Below, one piece after another: positions 8,948-16,892 of a stretch of 64,000 nt of DNA; position 1 is the first letter of the stretch, and each line of letters opens with the position of its first letter. The stretch covers positions 1 to 64,000 of the forward strand of contig JAMLGT010000003.1 in NCBI GenBank assembly GCA_023957755.1, in the 5' to 3' direction. The notes below the pieces were generated by a model. That model searched no databases, was not told where the DNA came from, and was given only the letters and a program-made list of their open reading frames with translations. The stretch is from Chitinophagaceae bacterium. Its GTDB lineage: Bacteria; Bacteroidota; Bacteroidia; Chitinophagales; Chitinophagaceae. The position numbers and the translations under genes are program-made.

Positions 8948-8999
8948 CCCTACCCCAAAGGGTAGGGTAATAAATATAAACCTAAGCCCGGTAGGCTTA
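8948..8999. repeat. Two adjacent perfect hairpins in noncoding DNA
   Basis: CCCTACCC (8948-8955) pairs with GGGTAGGG (8960-8967) around a CAAA loop. TAAGCC (8983-8988) pairs with GGCTTA (8994-8999). Together with the palindrome at 9051-9070 these look like a dispersed noncoding repeat. The 538-base gap from 8671 to 9208 holds no gene that I can support; bases 8684-8947 show nothing recognisable. Confidence 0.6.
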
Positions 9000-9050
9000 A
9001 ACCCAACTTAATCGAACAATAGCGAAAAAAAATATTGAATTTGAGATAAG

Positions 9051-9070
9051 CCTGTCTGCCGACAGGCAGG
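9051..9070. repeat. Palindromic dispersed-repeat-like element
   Basis: CCTGTC and GACAGG flank a TGCC loop, followed by CAGG, so the element can fold from either strand. Short palindromes of this composition are common multi-copy elements in Bacteroidota genomes (general knowledge); only one copy is seen here. Confidence 0.55.
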
Positions 9071-9208
9071 TAAAAGAATCTTACGAAGAGGAAAGGTTGA
9101 AAAAATCTTTCAATATTTCTCTTTCAAAAGAAAATTAAAAACTACGATATTATCCTTCCTCGAGTCTCGCTTAGGTACAATGGGTGCGGATGTTGTATAT
9201 CGTTTAGT

Positions 9209-10114
9209 TTACCTCTTATAAGATATTTTATAAAATTGATTACTAGTGTTTTTTGATAATACTATATTTTCTATAGTATCAACACCAATAATTGCTTCCT
9301 TTGCAAGATTATATAATGGATAGGAAGAACCATCGTCTTGTATGATTGGTGTTGCCATTAAAGGCCATAATAAAGAAATATAACTGATATGTTCGGCAGA
9401 ATCAGCTTGATTAAAGCCTGAGCAAACAATCCCTATCAAATTGCCAGTATCGTTGAATACTGGGCCTCCACTCATCCCCCCATCCAATCTAGCATTGATT
9501 CTTGCTGAAGGGAAGTTTAAGCGGTATGAGTCTCTTTTCTCCGGAAAAACTTCAATTATTTCACCCACGGAAGTATGTGGTTCATCGTAAACATGAATAT
9601 CTGTCTCAACTTTCTTATTCTTGGTAATATTTATATTTGATTTTGAAAAGCCAAAACAAACAACCCTTTCCCCAATTTTTGGCAGCCTTAAAGATAGCCT
9701 AACTTGTTTCCAATCCTTTAAATTTCCAACTTTATCTCTTGGGTCTAAATGAAATAATACCTGGTCACTATAAGGATTTAAATAGCACCTTGCCACTTCA
9801 AAAACATGGTACAAGCTACCTGAATCACTAGAAATAAATATCACCCAAATATTAAAGGACTCTACTATTATTTCGCCGTCCACCTTTCTTGTTTCCCATT
9901 TACCGATAAAGTCCTCAAGGACATGTTTAGCAGTAAGAATTAGGTTTTGAGCAATTACCACCCCTGTACCTGATGCAAGTACTTCTCTACAATCTTTTGA
10001 TAGAGCAACTATTCTTACTGTAACTTCATAAATAGGGCTATCAGTAAGTTTGTGCTTATGAAATGTTGGTATTTTTGACAATTTCACATTGAATGGTTTA
10101 TAACGGCACAACAT
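9209..10114 (-). CDS. Trypsin-like serine protease, no signal peptide
   Basis: A chymotrypsin-fold protease. Using the ATG at 10114, the catalytic His is residue 64 (LTAKHVLED), the likely Asp is 117 (YSDQVLFHL) and the Ser is 215 (GGMSGGPVFN). The frame could start 11 codons earlier at a TTG (10147). The N-terminus is polar, without a signal peptide, PDZ domain or membrane anchor, so it is probably cytoplasmic. Its substrate is unknown. It stands alone next to toxin-antitoxin genes and a decayed transposase, in a pocket with long noncoding flanks, suggesting acquired DNA. Stand-alone trypsin-like proteases often occur in bacterial defence loci, but no partner is visible here. Confidence 0.85.
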   Translation of the reverse strand: MLCRYKPFNVKLSKIPTFHKHKLTDSPIYEVTVRIVALSKDCREVLASGTGVVIAQNLILTAKHVLEDFIGKWETRKVDGEIIVESFNIWVIFISSDSGSLYHVFEVARCYLNPYSDQVLFHLDPRDKVGNLKDWKQVRLSLRLPKIGERVVCFGFSKSNINITKNKKVETDIHVYDEPHTSVGEIIEVFPEKRDSYRLNFPSARINARLDGGMSGGPVFNDTGNLIGIVCSGFNQADSAEHISYISLLWPLMATPIIQDDGSSYPLYNLAKEAIIGVDTIENIVLSKNTSNQFYKISYKR

Positions 10115-10380
10115 TTTTGTTGATGGAAAAATTTGAAAAACGTTCAACAGGTAACAAATGGCGGATAAAGATTTAGAAGTTCAATGTTAATTCTGTTGTC
10201 AAATTTATGAGGTTCAGCCCTGAGCGTTAGCCGATGAATGAACTAAAAGTACAGAATTAGTACAAAAGTTCATCAATGAATCTTCAGCCATAACCTAAGT
10301 TTAGTAGTGAACAAAAAACTGATGTCTTATTCTTCAACCCTGCTATAGTCAATGGGGATGTTATGGACTTTGAAGTATTG

Positions 10381-10671
10381 TTACACGTCTATAGAGATTT
10401 TGACTTTGCCACCAAGTCCTTTCTCAACGATGTCGAATAATGTTTTTAAGGTTAGGTTACTGCCATTATTCTCAATCCGCGAAATGTACTCTCTTTTTTT
10501 GTTCACAAGTTCAGCTAATTGGTTTTGAGTTAAGTGCTTTTCTTCTCTTGCTTTCTTTAAAAGAAGTCCGACTTTGAAAGATTCAAAATCTCTGTCAAGT
10601 TCATCTCTTCTTTTTGTTCCGACTTTGCCGTAAACTGTATCTTTTATTTGTTTCCAGGTTTTAGTTTCCAT
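10381..10671 (-). CDS. higA: HigA-like XRE-family antitoxin
   Basis: 96 residues with a Cro/C1-type helix-turn-helix (LTQNQLAELVNKKREYISRIENNGSNLTLKTL). I chose ATG 10671 over the TTG at 10692. The gene overlaps the end of the upstream toxin gene by 11 bases, the arrangement expected for HigBA pairs in which the toxin is encoded first. Known antitoxins of this class bind the toxin and repress their own promoter; an inverted repeat at 11005-11038 is a candidate site. Function by family and context. Confidence 0.85.
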   Translation of the reverse strand: METKTWKQIKDTVYGKVGTKRRDELDRDFESFKVGLLLKKAREEKHLTQNQLAELVNKKREYISRIENNGSNLTLKTLFDIVEKGLGGKVKISIDV

Positions 10672-11014
10672 CTTGTTTTCGTTTTTGTTCAAAATACTCA
10701 GCCATTATTCTCAATGCTTTTTCAATCTCATTCTTTGGGGTTTTCTGCGTCTTTTTTTGAAATCCGTTTGTCAAAACGACCAATTTATCACTGTCAAAAA
10801 AACAAAATACTCTCCAAATATTGGAGCCAAGCTGAATGCGAGCTTCATAGAGCCCATCAGTACCTGTCAAATGTTTCAGGTAATTTGAAGGCACCCTCTG
10901 AAGGGTCTCTATGGCTTCAATGATTTTAAAGATTTTGTCTTGAACCTTCTTAGGTTGTTGGAGAAGAAAGTCTTCAAAATAGTTTTTAAAGGCAATAACT
11001 TCTCTAACTTTTAT
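10661..11014 (-). CDS. higB: HigB-like (Gp49/RelE-type) toxin with no standard start codon
   Basis: The frame codes a RelE-superfamily toxin of the phage Gp49 type: VREVIAFKNYFEDFLL at the N-terminus, then LTGTDGLYEARIQLGSNIWR and VVLTNGFQKKTQKTP, all typical of ribosome-dependent mRNA interferases. Homology-like sequence begins around 11014, but the frame has no ATG, GTG or TTG between the in-frame stop at 11036-11038 and a GTG at 10894, which would delete the N-terminal third. ATA at 11012-11014 is the codon in the expected position. Either a rare start is used or the toxin start was lost by an ATG-to-ATA change. Overlaps the antitoxin gene. Confidence 0.75.
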   Translation of the reverse strand: MKVREVIAFKNYFEDFLLQQPKKVQDKIFKIIEAIETLQRVPSNYLKHLTGTDGLYEARIQLGSNIWRVFCFFDSDKLVVLTNGFQKKTQKTPKNEIEKALRIMAEYFEQKRKQDGN

Positions 11015-11038
11015 TGAACAAAGGTAATTTAAAAGTTA
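11005..11038. promoter_or_regulatory. Inverted repeat over the higB start, candidate operator
   Basis: TAACTTTT (11005-11012) and AAAAGTTA (11031-11038) are exact inverted copies separated by 18 bases. They flank the putative start of the toxin gene, where HigA-type repressors usually bind. Function is inferred from position and symmetry. Confidence 0.5.
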
Positions 11039-11149
11039 CACTGATACAAGAACGCTTATGATTTTTTAGACACTGGAACAGTTCTGGTTGCATAGCTCAT
11101 AACGGCAGTCCATCTAAAATCTCCCACCGCCCTCATAAAAAAAGGTCAT

Positions 11150-11365
11150 TTACGCTTTATACAAGCCCATAAAAGGAAGCTGATTTTTCTGCCCTAATAA
11201 TGAAAGAAAAAAACAGATGGAATAGTGAAGCAGAAAATAGCTTTTTAAACAGTCTTTGAGAGCAAAAAAGGAAAGCCAAGGCTCCTGCTGGAACTTTTGT
11301 GACAGTTTTTTGTGCACTAAGTACATGATCCGGGGCAGGTTGAAAGCCGTGATCAGCAACCCCAT
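11150..11365 (-). pseudogene. C-terminal fragment of a transposase
   Basis: About 70 residues read KMGLLITAFNLPRIMYLVHKK and onward to a stop, matching the usual C-terminal pattern of IS1182-like DDE transposases (GLLITAFNLRR-like helix). The catalytic core is absent. It lies immediately after, but in a different frame from, the N-terminal fragment at 11388-11534, so an internal deletion has removed most of the gene. Remaining DNA from 11039 to 11149 shows no feature. Family name is moderately certain. Confidence 0.65.
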
Positions 11366-11387
11366 CTTCTGATTATTTTTCCAGAGA

Positions 11388-11534
11388 CTATTTGGTTACA
11401 AAAGCAAATGCCGGCAGGCTGATACTTTCGGCAAAAAGGTCAATGAAACGGACATCGTGAGTGGGGTCAATGATTTCATCGAGGCAAAGCGGAAATAGGG
11501 TGCATTGGTTACGGTCTTTTCCTTTGATGTACAT
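11388..11534 (-). pseudogene. N-terminal fragment of a transposase
   Basis: 48 codons from ATG 11534 to TAG 11388. The sequence contains NQCTLFPLCLDEIIDPTHDV followed by RFIDLFAES, the characteristic opening of IS1182-type transposases (FP-x-x-LDE-I-I-x-x-x-H-x-V-R). It stops within the N-terminal domain. With the fragment at 11150-11365 it represents one decayed insertion sequence; no terminal inverted repeats could be identified by eye. Bases 11535-11740 show nothing else recognisable. Confidence 0.7.
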
Positions 11535-11740
11535 ACCTCAATTTATGAAATCTATATACGTATTAGCGTAATAGTTATACACAAGGTGTGTATTAGATTT
11601 TGACTCTCTGACGATTAGAAAAGTGGCGAGGGGGCAGCATTTTAGCACTGAAGTTGAATAGAAGTACAGTCGTTTAACTTAGCATATAGGTTCTATTGAA
11701 ACTGTTCATGCGCGCTCTTACCAATTTGTTTGTGGCAGCT

Positions 11741-12040
11741 TTATTCATTAAGTCTATTTCTTATGTCCATTCTCTCGTGCAAAATTCTCGTTATTTCAAC
11801 AGGGTTGTCATTTGATTGACGATAGAATATAATGTGGCGATTAGCTTTTAATCCAAAAAGTTCATCTTTTATTCCTTCATAATTTTTTCCACTATTTGGA
11901 TTATTTGCAATGTATTGGCAGCGCTCAAGTAACATTTCATAATACTTGTCGGCTTGTTTTTCCGACCATTTTTCAAATGTATAATCCCAAATGGTTGTCA
12001 AGTCTTCAACGGCTTTATTAGTCAGTTTGTATTTAGCCAT
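11741..12040 (-). CDS. parE: ParE-family toxin
   Basis: 99 residues with the ParE/RelE-type pattern: NKAVEDLTTIWDYTFEKW helix, QADKYYEMLLERC, then strands (GLKANRHIIFYRQ, VEITRILHERMDIRNRL). ParE toxins are known to poison DNA gyrase; that activity is inferred from family only. It overlaps the antitoxin gene by 8 bases and is encoded second, the usual ParDE order. Length is normal and the frame is intact, unlike the HigB toxin nearby. Confidence 0.88.
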   Translation of the reverse strand: MAKYKLTNKAVEDLTTIWDYTFEKWSEKQADKYYEMLLERCQYIANNPNSGKNYEGIKDELFGLKANRHIIFYRQSNDNPVEITRILHERMDIRNRLNE

Positions 12041-12281
12041 TGCTTCTTTTTCTTGCTTTCAATTTTTGAAGATGTTTTTTGGGGTTAAAATCGTGGGCAA
12101 TTCCGCTATCAATCCCTTCTTGTATTGCGTTTCTTAAAGCCATTACTTTACTTTCCTCGTCTTCTAGAAGTCGAAGTCCGGCACGAATAACTTCACTAAC
12201 GTTTTTATAGCGTCCTGCTGATACTTGACTACTTACGAAGTTGTCAAAATAATTCCCTAGGGATACTGATGTATTTTTCAT
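12033..12281 (-). CDS. parD: ParD-family antitoxin
   Basis: 82 residues. The N-terminus is a ribbon-helix-helix DNA-binding domain (NTSVSLGNYFDNFVSSQV, then YKNVSEVIRAGLRLLE), and the C-terminus is a charged helix that should wrap around ParE. The overlap with parE implies translational coupling. A perfect palindrome lies 21 bases upstream of the ATG and is the probable autoregulatory operator. Confidence 0.9.
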   Translation of the reverse strand: MKNTSVSLGNYFDNFVSSQVSAGRYKNVSEVIRAGLRLLEDEESKVMALRNAIQEGIDSGIAHDFNPKKHLQKLKARKRSNG

Positions 12282-12301
12282 TGTTTAAAACTTCCTTTAA
12301 A

Positions 12302-12320
12302 GTTACCAAAAATTGGTAAC
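12302..12320. promoter_or_regulatory. Palindromic operator of parDE
   Basis: GTTACCAA and TTGGTAAC are exact inverted arms around an AAA centre, 21 bases upstream of parD. Position and symmetry fit a ParD ribbon-helix-helix binding site. The following 267 bases to 12587 hold no recognisable gene. Confidence 0.7.
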
Positions 12321-12587
12321 AATGCAAATTTTTGTTTGAATAACAAGTTAGGCATTCAATTTTTGGATCGAGTAGGATTCGGTAAAATTACCGCCAGCAG
12401 CAGATTGTCAAAGAACAACGACTTCGCTCTGCTACATACCTGAAAGCAAAAACAACAAACAATGCTTATGCTGTTCTGCTTTCAACCGGTACTAAAAATG
12501 GGGAGCCTACATTGTGACTATACAAATTTTCAGGAAAGGTTTATGGACTGTATGTGTGAAGGATTCAACTTCCTCTTAATCCTCTCT

Positions 12588-15029
12588 TTATATCTCCAAC
12601 CCTTCTTTTCTGGCCTTGGCCAGGCTAGATAGATAAGTAGTCACAATGATAGTGAGTGTACTTAGTGGCATCAGAATGGCGGCCAGCAGAGGGGAGAGTA
12701 TGCCTTGAATGGCAAAGAATAGCCCGGTAATATTATAGATTACTGAAAATCCAAAACACAACCTGATGGTATGCCTGGTTTTCCTGCTGAAATTATAAAG
12801 CTTATCGAGTTGAGAGATTTTGGAACCATCCATGATGGCATCTCCCGCAGGTGTAAACCGGTTGACATCGTCTGTGATGCAAAGGCCAAAATCGCTTTTC
12901 TTTAGTGCACCTGCATCATTGAGTCCATCGCCGGTCATCGCCACTACTAATCCCTGTTGTTTTAACCCGGCAATGTAATTTAGTTTTTCCTGGGGGTCTG
13001 ATCGGAAGATGGCATTGTCTCCAAAATACTGGGATAACATTTTTTGTTGGTGAGGTTCATCACCGGAGATGAGCGAAAAAGATACCCACTGTCTGATTCT
13101 TTTCAGCATTTCAGGTAATCCTTTACGGAGTTGCTGTGTGAGCAGAAAAGTACCAAGATGTTTCCCGTTTTTGTAGATAAGAATAGGCGTTCCATTAAGG
13201 ACACCGGTATTGGTCGCACTGAAGAAAGCAGGTATGCCTATCTGATAGTGTGATCCCTGTACTTCTGCACTGATTCCCATGCCGGTAGCCTCACTAAAAT
13301 TTAGAGCCTCATATTTGCCATGCCTGTCTAACAAATCAAGTACAGGCGCCTTGAAAGCATGCATACTTGGGCGCACAACTGAAGCGATTATTTCGCGGTC
13401 TTCGTCAGAGAGCGGTGCTCCTGTGTATTCAGCTTTCATGCTGCCGGCAGATGTGAGGGTGCCCGTCTTGTCAAATACAATATGATTGACATTACCCAAT
13501 CGCTCAATGAAGTAGGGATGACGTAGGAAAAGCCCGTTTTTTGCCAGAATACGCATGACGTATCCGTTAGTGAATGTACTGGTGAGTAATAGCCCGCACG
13601 GACAGGCGATAATGAGAATAGCAGTAACAGCAGGCCATATACGTGAAGTGTCATGTTGCCACCAGTAAATGGCAGTCAGAAAGGCTATTCCAAGCACAAT
13701 GAGCGTGAAGTTTTGTGCCAGTGAGTGCACAAATGAATTTCTGTTATCCAGTTTGCCTTCATGTTCATTTTCCAATTCTTTGCTCCAGAGCTGTGTGAGC
13801 CTGCTGGCTGAGGTTTCTTTTATCACCTGTATCTCAGCTACGCCTGCCAATTGCCTGCCGCCCGCATAAAGCAAGTCTCCGGGCTTCTTTTCAATCGGTA
13901 CGGACTCTCCGGATACGAAACTGTAGTCAATGAGGCATTTTCCTTTTATAAGGATACTGTCTGCGGGAATCAGTTCGTTGTTGCGAATGATTAACCTGTC
14001 GCCCTCAGTAATCTCAGAAAGCAGGGTAGGTTTTTCATTTCCGTCGGCAGTAAGCACCATAGCCGCCATGGGGAAATAGTCTGAGTAGTCGCGGTCAAAG
14101 AAGAGCGCTTTCTGTGTCCTGTCTTGCAAAACCCTTCCTGCCAGCATAAAGAATACGATTCCTGACATCGCATCAAAAAAGCCACTACCGTCCAGAAAGA
14201 ACACATCCACCATGCTCCTTACGAAGGTGGCGCCGATGGCTAAAGCTACGGGCACATCTATGTTAAGGTATTTCTGTTTAATGCCTTTCCATGCTGAAAC
14301 AAAAAAAGGAGCCGCACTGTAAAATAGTACCGGAATGCTAAACACTACATTTAGGTATCGGAAGATTCCTCTTAGATAAGGCTCGGTTGTTGCCTCACCG
14401 GAAAAGTATTCGGGAATGCTGAAAAGCATAATGTTACCAGAACAAAATCCGGCTATGCCTAACCGATAGATAAGGCTTCTGTCTTTCTTCTTTTTTTGCT
14501 TCTGGCCGGAGTGTGTGTGGTTGATGTACGGCTCATAACCTATTTCAGCAAGAAAATCTGCTATTTCACGAAGTGATACTTCCTCTTCATTAAACACCAG
14601 CGATACCTCTTTTTTCAGGAACTGTATATCGCTCCTGATTACTCCTTTCAGTAGTTTGGGAAGGTTCTCCAGAAGGTAGAGGCAGCTACTGCAATGGATT
14701 GCGGGGATGTATAGGGTAGTGTATGCCTGGTTACCTTCTCGGAAAGTGATAAGTTTACCTGCCACTTCGGGGGCATCGAGGTATGCGAATTTTTGGGTAG
14801 CTGTTTGCTCTCTTTTGTTTATCCCGGATTGTGGATTGAGCTGGTAATAATTGCAAAGTCCTGCCTCATTGAGGAGTTGATACACTGTAAGGCAACCCTG
14901 ACAACAAAAATATTTATCGTTCTGAAAAATATTCTTATCAGGGCAATTTTCACCGCAATGATAACAGGTCGGCATTCTGTTGTCATTAGAAGATGGTGCT
15001 GAAGTTACTTTTTTCAGTGTTTCAATCAT
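12588..15029 (-). CDS. ccoI: CcoI/FixI-like copper-transporting P1B ATPase
   Basis: 813 residues from ATG 15029. The N-terminus has a Cys-rich metal-binding segment (CYHCGENC...CCQGC), then an HMA-like domain with CSSC. About eight transmembrane segments surround the transport motif C476-P-C478 and the phosphorylation site D520 (DKTGTLT); GDGLNDAGALKKSD is the hinge. The Cys-rich leader is typical of CcoI/FixI, which loads copper into cbb3 oxidase, rather than CopA. No ccoS, ccoN or other oxidase gene is adjacent, which is unusual. An upstream TTG (15041) lies inside a TAnnTTTG promoter box, so the ATG start is preferred. Confidence 0.88.
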   Translation of the reverse strand: MIETLKKVTSAPSSNDNRMPTCYHCGENCPDKNIFQNDKYFCCQGCLTVYQLLNEAGLCNYYQLNPQSGINKREQTATQKFAYLDAPEVAGKLITFREGNQAYTTLYIPAIHCSSCLYLLENLPKLLKGVIRSDIQFLKKEVSLVFNEEEVSLREIADFLAEIGYEPYINHTHSGQKQKKKKDRSLIYRLGIAGFCSGNIMLFSIPEYFSGEATTEPYLRGIFRYLNVVFSIPVLFYSAAPFFVSAWKGIKQKYLNIDVPVALAIGATFVRSMVDVFFLDGSGFFDAMSGIVFFMLAGRVLQDRTQKALFFDRDYSDYFPMAAMVLTADGNEKPTLLSEITEGDRLIIRNNELIPADSILIKGKCLIDYSFVSGESVPIEKKPGDLLYAGGRQLAGVAEIQVIKETSASRLTQLWSKELENEHEGKLDNRNSFVHSLAQNFTLIVLGIAFLTAIYWWQHDTSRIWPAVTAILIIACPCGLLLTSTFTNGYVMRILAKNGLFLRHPYFIERLGNVNHIVFDKTGTLTSAGSMKAEYTGAPLSDEDREIIASVVRPSMHAFKAPVLDLLDRHGKYEALNFSEATGMGISAEVQGSHYQIGIPAFFSATNTGVLNGTPILIYKNGKHLGTFLLTQQLRKGLPEMLKRIRQWVSFSLISGDEPHQQKMLSQYFGDNAIFRSDPQEKLNYIAGLKQQGLVVAMTGDGLNDAGALKKSDFGLCITDDVNRFTPAGDAIMDGSKISQLDKLYNFSRKTRHTIRLCFGFSVIYNITGLFFAIQGILSPLLAAILMPLSTLTIIVTTYLSSLAKARKEGLEI

Positions 15030-15038
15030 ACCTGATTG

Positions 15039-15046
15039 CAAACATA
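15039..15046 (-). promoter_or_regulatory. Candidate -7 box of the ccoI-like gene
   Basis: TATGTTTG on the minus strand matches TAnnTTTG and ends 9 bases before the ATG at 15029. It implies a leader of only a few bases and rules against the upstream TTG start. Confidence 0.5.
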
Positions 15047-15123
15047 CCTCTTTTGGGGTGCTTACGCTATGAGTAGCATCACCTAATTATTTGACCGTTC
15101 TCATCAAAAAAGCGCGGCTGAGA

Positions 15124-16230
15124 TTATTGCTCCACCCAGTCTGCAATGAAAATGTTGGTGTCGCGTGTGCCTCCGTTGTTTCTGTTGCTGCTGAAGATTA
15201 TTTTCTTTCCGTCCGGGCTGAACATTGGGAATGCATCAAAACCGTTATCCCGGCTCACTTTTGTGATATTCTTGCCTTCAAAATCAGTGATGTACATATT
15301 GAAAGGAAATCCTCTGGGATATTCAGAATTACTGCAGAAAATAATTCGTTTGCCATCTGGCATAAAGTTGGGAGCCCAGTTGGCCTGCTTCAGGTAAGTT
15401 ACCTGCTTTGCGTCAGATCCGTCGGCATTGGCGATCCATACTTCCATCTCAGTAGGCGCTACCAGACCTTGGGATAACAAATCTTTGTAGTCCTTAATTT
15501 CCTCGTCTGTTTTCGGTCGGCTGGCACGCCATAAGATTTTGGTGCCATCCGGGCTGAACCATGCACCGCCATCGTACCCCAGCATATTGGTAATTTGCTT
15601 AACATTACCTCCGTCCAGATCCATTGTATAGAGATCCAGGTCGCCATTTCTAGTGGAAGTAAATACAATTTTATCTCCTTTAGGAGAGATGGTGGCTTCC
15701 GCATCATAGCCGGGGGTATTGGTCAGTTGTTTTACAATATTGCCATTAGTGTCGGCCACAAAGAGGTCATAGCTTTCATATATCGGCCAGATATACCTTT
15801 TCATTTTTTCCTTATCGGGTACAGGCGGACAGTCTTTAGACCCCAGATGGGTACTTGCATAGATTATGTGCTTGCCATCAGGGTAGAAGAAAGCACATGT
15901 AGTACGGCCTGTGCCTGTACTCACCAGTTTGGGTTGAAAGGATTCCCCGGCTTCAGGGATTTTGCCCATCCAAATCTGATCGCACATGATTCCGTTTTTG
16001 GTATCAGTACGTTGATACACTATATATTTTCCATCGTAGCTGAAATAGGCTTCAGCATTATCACCTCCAAAGGTAAGCTGACGCAAATTTCTGAAATGCG
16101 TTTCACCCTCATAAAGCAATGTGTCTCTGGATGCTTCAGCCTCCTTATTTTGTGCCTTGTCAGCAGAGTTACCCTGTGTACAGGAGAAAGCGATTATGGA
16201 AAACAGAATCAGAATACCGGTTCTTTTCAT
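15124..16230 (-). CDS. TolB-like beta-propeller lipoprotein
   Basis: 368 residues. A lipoprotein signal (IIAFSC) is followed by repeated PD40/WD40-like blades, seen as AEAYFSYDGKYIVY, DAEATISPKGDKIVFTS, DGGAWFSPDGTKILW and DAFPMFSPDGKKIIFSSNR. This is the C-terminal fold of TolB, without its N-terminal domain, so it is not the Tol-Pal protein itself. Such lipoproteins probably bind other envelope proteins or sugars; no active site is seen. A good promoter box lies 20 bases upstream. Confidence 0.85.
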   Translation of the reverse strand: MKRTGILILFSIIAFSCTQGNSADKAQNKEAEASRDTLLYEGETHFRNLRQLTFGGDNAEAYFSYDGKYIVYQRTDTKNGIMCDQIWMGKIPEAGESFQPKLVSTGTGRTTCAFFYPDGKHIIYASTHLGSKDCPPVPDKEKMKRYIWPIYESYDLFVADTNGNIVKQLTNTPGYDAEATISPKGDKIVFTSTRNGDLDLYTMDLDGGNVKQITNMLGYDGGAWFSPDGTKILWRASRPKTDEEIKDYKDLLSQGLVAPTEMEVWIANADGSDAKQVTYLKQANWAPNFMPDGKRIIFCSNSEYPRGFPFNMYITDFEGKNITKVSRDNGFDAFPMFSPDGKKIIFSSNRNNGGTRDTNIFIADWVEQ

Positions 16231-16249
16231 TTCAAAAAAAATTTAGGCT

Positions 16250-16276
16250 CAAAGGTAACTATTGCTTTCAGGGCAA
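16250..16276 (-). promoter_or_regulatory. Promoter of the TolB-like lipoprotein gene
   Basis: TACCTTTG (16250-16257, minus strand) matches TAnnTTTG. A TTG at 16274-16276 gives a -33 element at 16-base spacing. Distance to the ATG is about 20 bases. Confidence 0.55.
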
Positions 16277-16355
16277 CTAAGGAAGGCGTGTCAAAATATT
16301 ATGACACTGTAAACTTTTCTGACGGAAGTGTGGCAGGAGCTTTTAGCAGTTACCC

Positions 16356-16892
16356 TCAGGGGGCCAGCTGCCTGCTGGCAAAGGAGTTAAAGGCCTGTTC
16401 GTCTGTATTATCCGGATCCTGGATGAGTGCCTGCATCAGGCGGTTGTTTTTATAATCCAGAGTCAGCAGCCCATCTTTCAGTACCACGCCATTCATCTCA
16501 TTCCATTCAGTTTTCTTTTTCGGAAAGAAGTCTCTTTTGATACCCTCCCGGGTGAATACAAACCGCATAGGCTCCAGCGTGAGTTTAAAGAGAATCCCTA
16601 AAATCAGCAGCAGTATAGCCATCCATGAGTTGTGCCAAAGCCATACGGCTGCATATAGAAAAAATATATCCTGATCAATTCGTGGCTTCCCCTTTTGTTT
16701 TTTAATGTACCTGATCAAAAAGTATATCAGGGTGACGGCAAGGCCTGCCACCGGCGTCTTCCAGGGCGCTCTGATGAGTAACAAAAGACCGAAAGTGATG
16801 ACATTCATTATTACAAAAGCATAACCTAACCTGATATATGTCGGGAGTTTGGTATGCTGTAATACGATCTGGAATGACTCTTTATTATCCAT
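16356..16892 (-). CDS. Hypothetical membrane protein with PH-like C-terminus
   Basis: 178 residues, not recognised. Hydrophobic segments at about 22-40, 47-63, 77-88 and 91-104 are followed by a soluble beta-rich tail (MRFVFTREGIKRDFFPKKKTEWNEMNGVVLKDGLLTLDYKNNRLMQ in outline, given here as its first and last motifs MRFVFTREG and LTLDYKNN) that resembles a bacterial PH-like fold. It overlaps the end of the agmatinase-family gene by 8 bases, so the two are co-translated although no functional link is obvious. Confidence 0.65.
   Translation of the reverse strand: MDNKESFQIVLQHTKLPTYIRLGYAFVIMNVITFGLLLLIRAPWKTPVAGLAVTLIYFLIRYIKKQKGKPRIDQDIFFLYAAVWLWHNSWMAILLLILGILFKLTLEPMRFVFTREGIKRDFFPKKKTEWNEMNGVVLKDGLLTLDYKNNRLMQALIQDPDNTDEQAFNSFASRQLAP

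Noticed and set aside
12321-12587. Possible ccoS gene downstream of the copper ATPase
   Set aside because: No frame shows the short membrane helix and acidic tail of CcoS.
15595-16455. 286-codon frame on the plus strand
   Set aside because: Antisense to the TolB-like lipoprotein gene, whose repeated blade motifs, lipobox and promoter mark the minus strand as coding.
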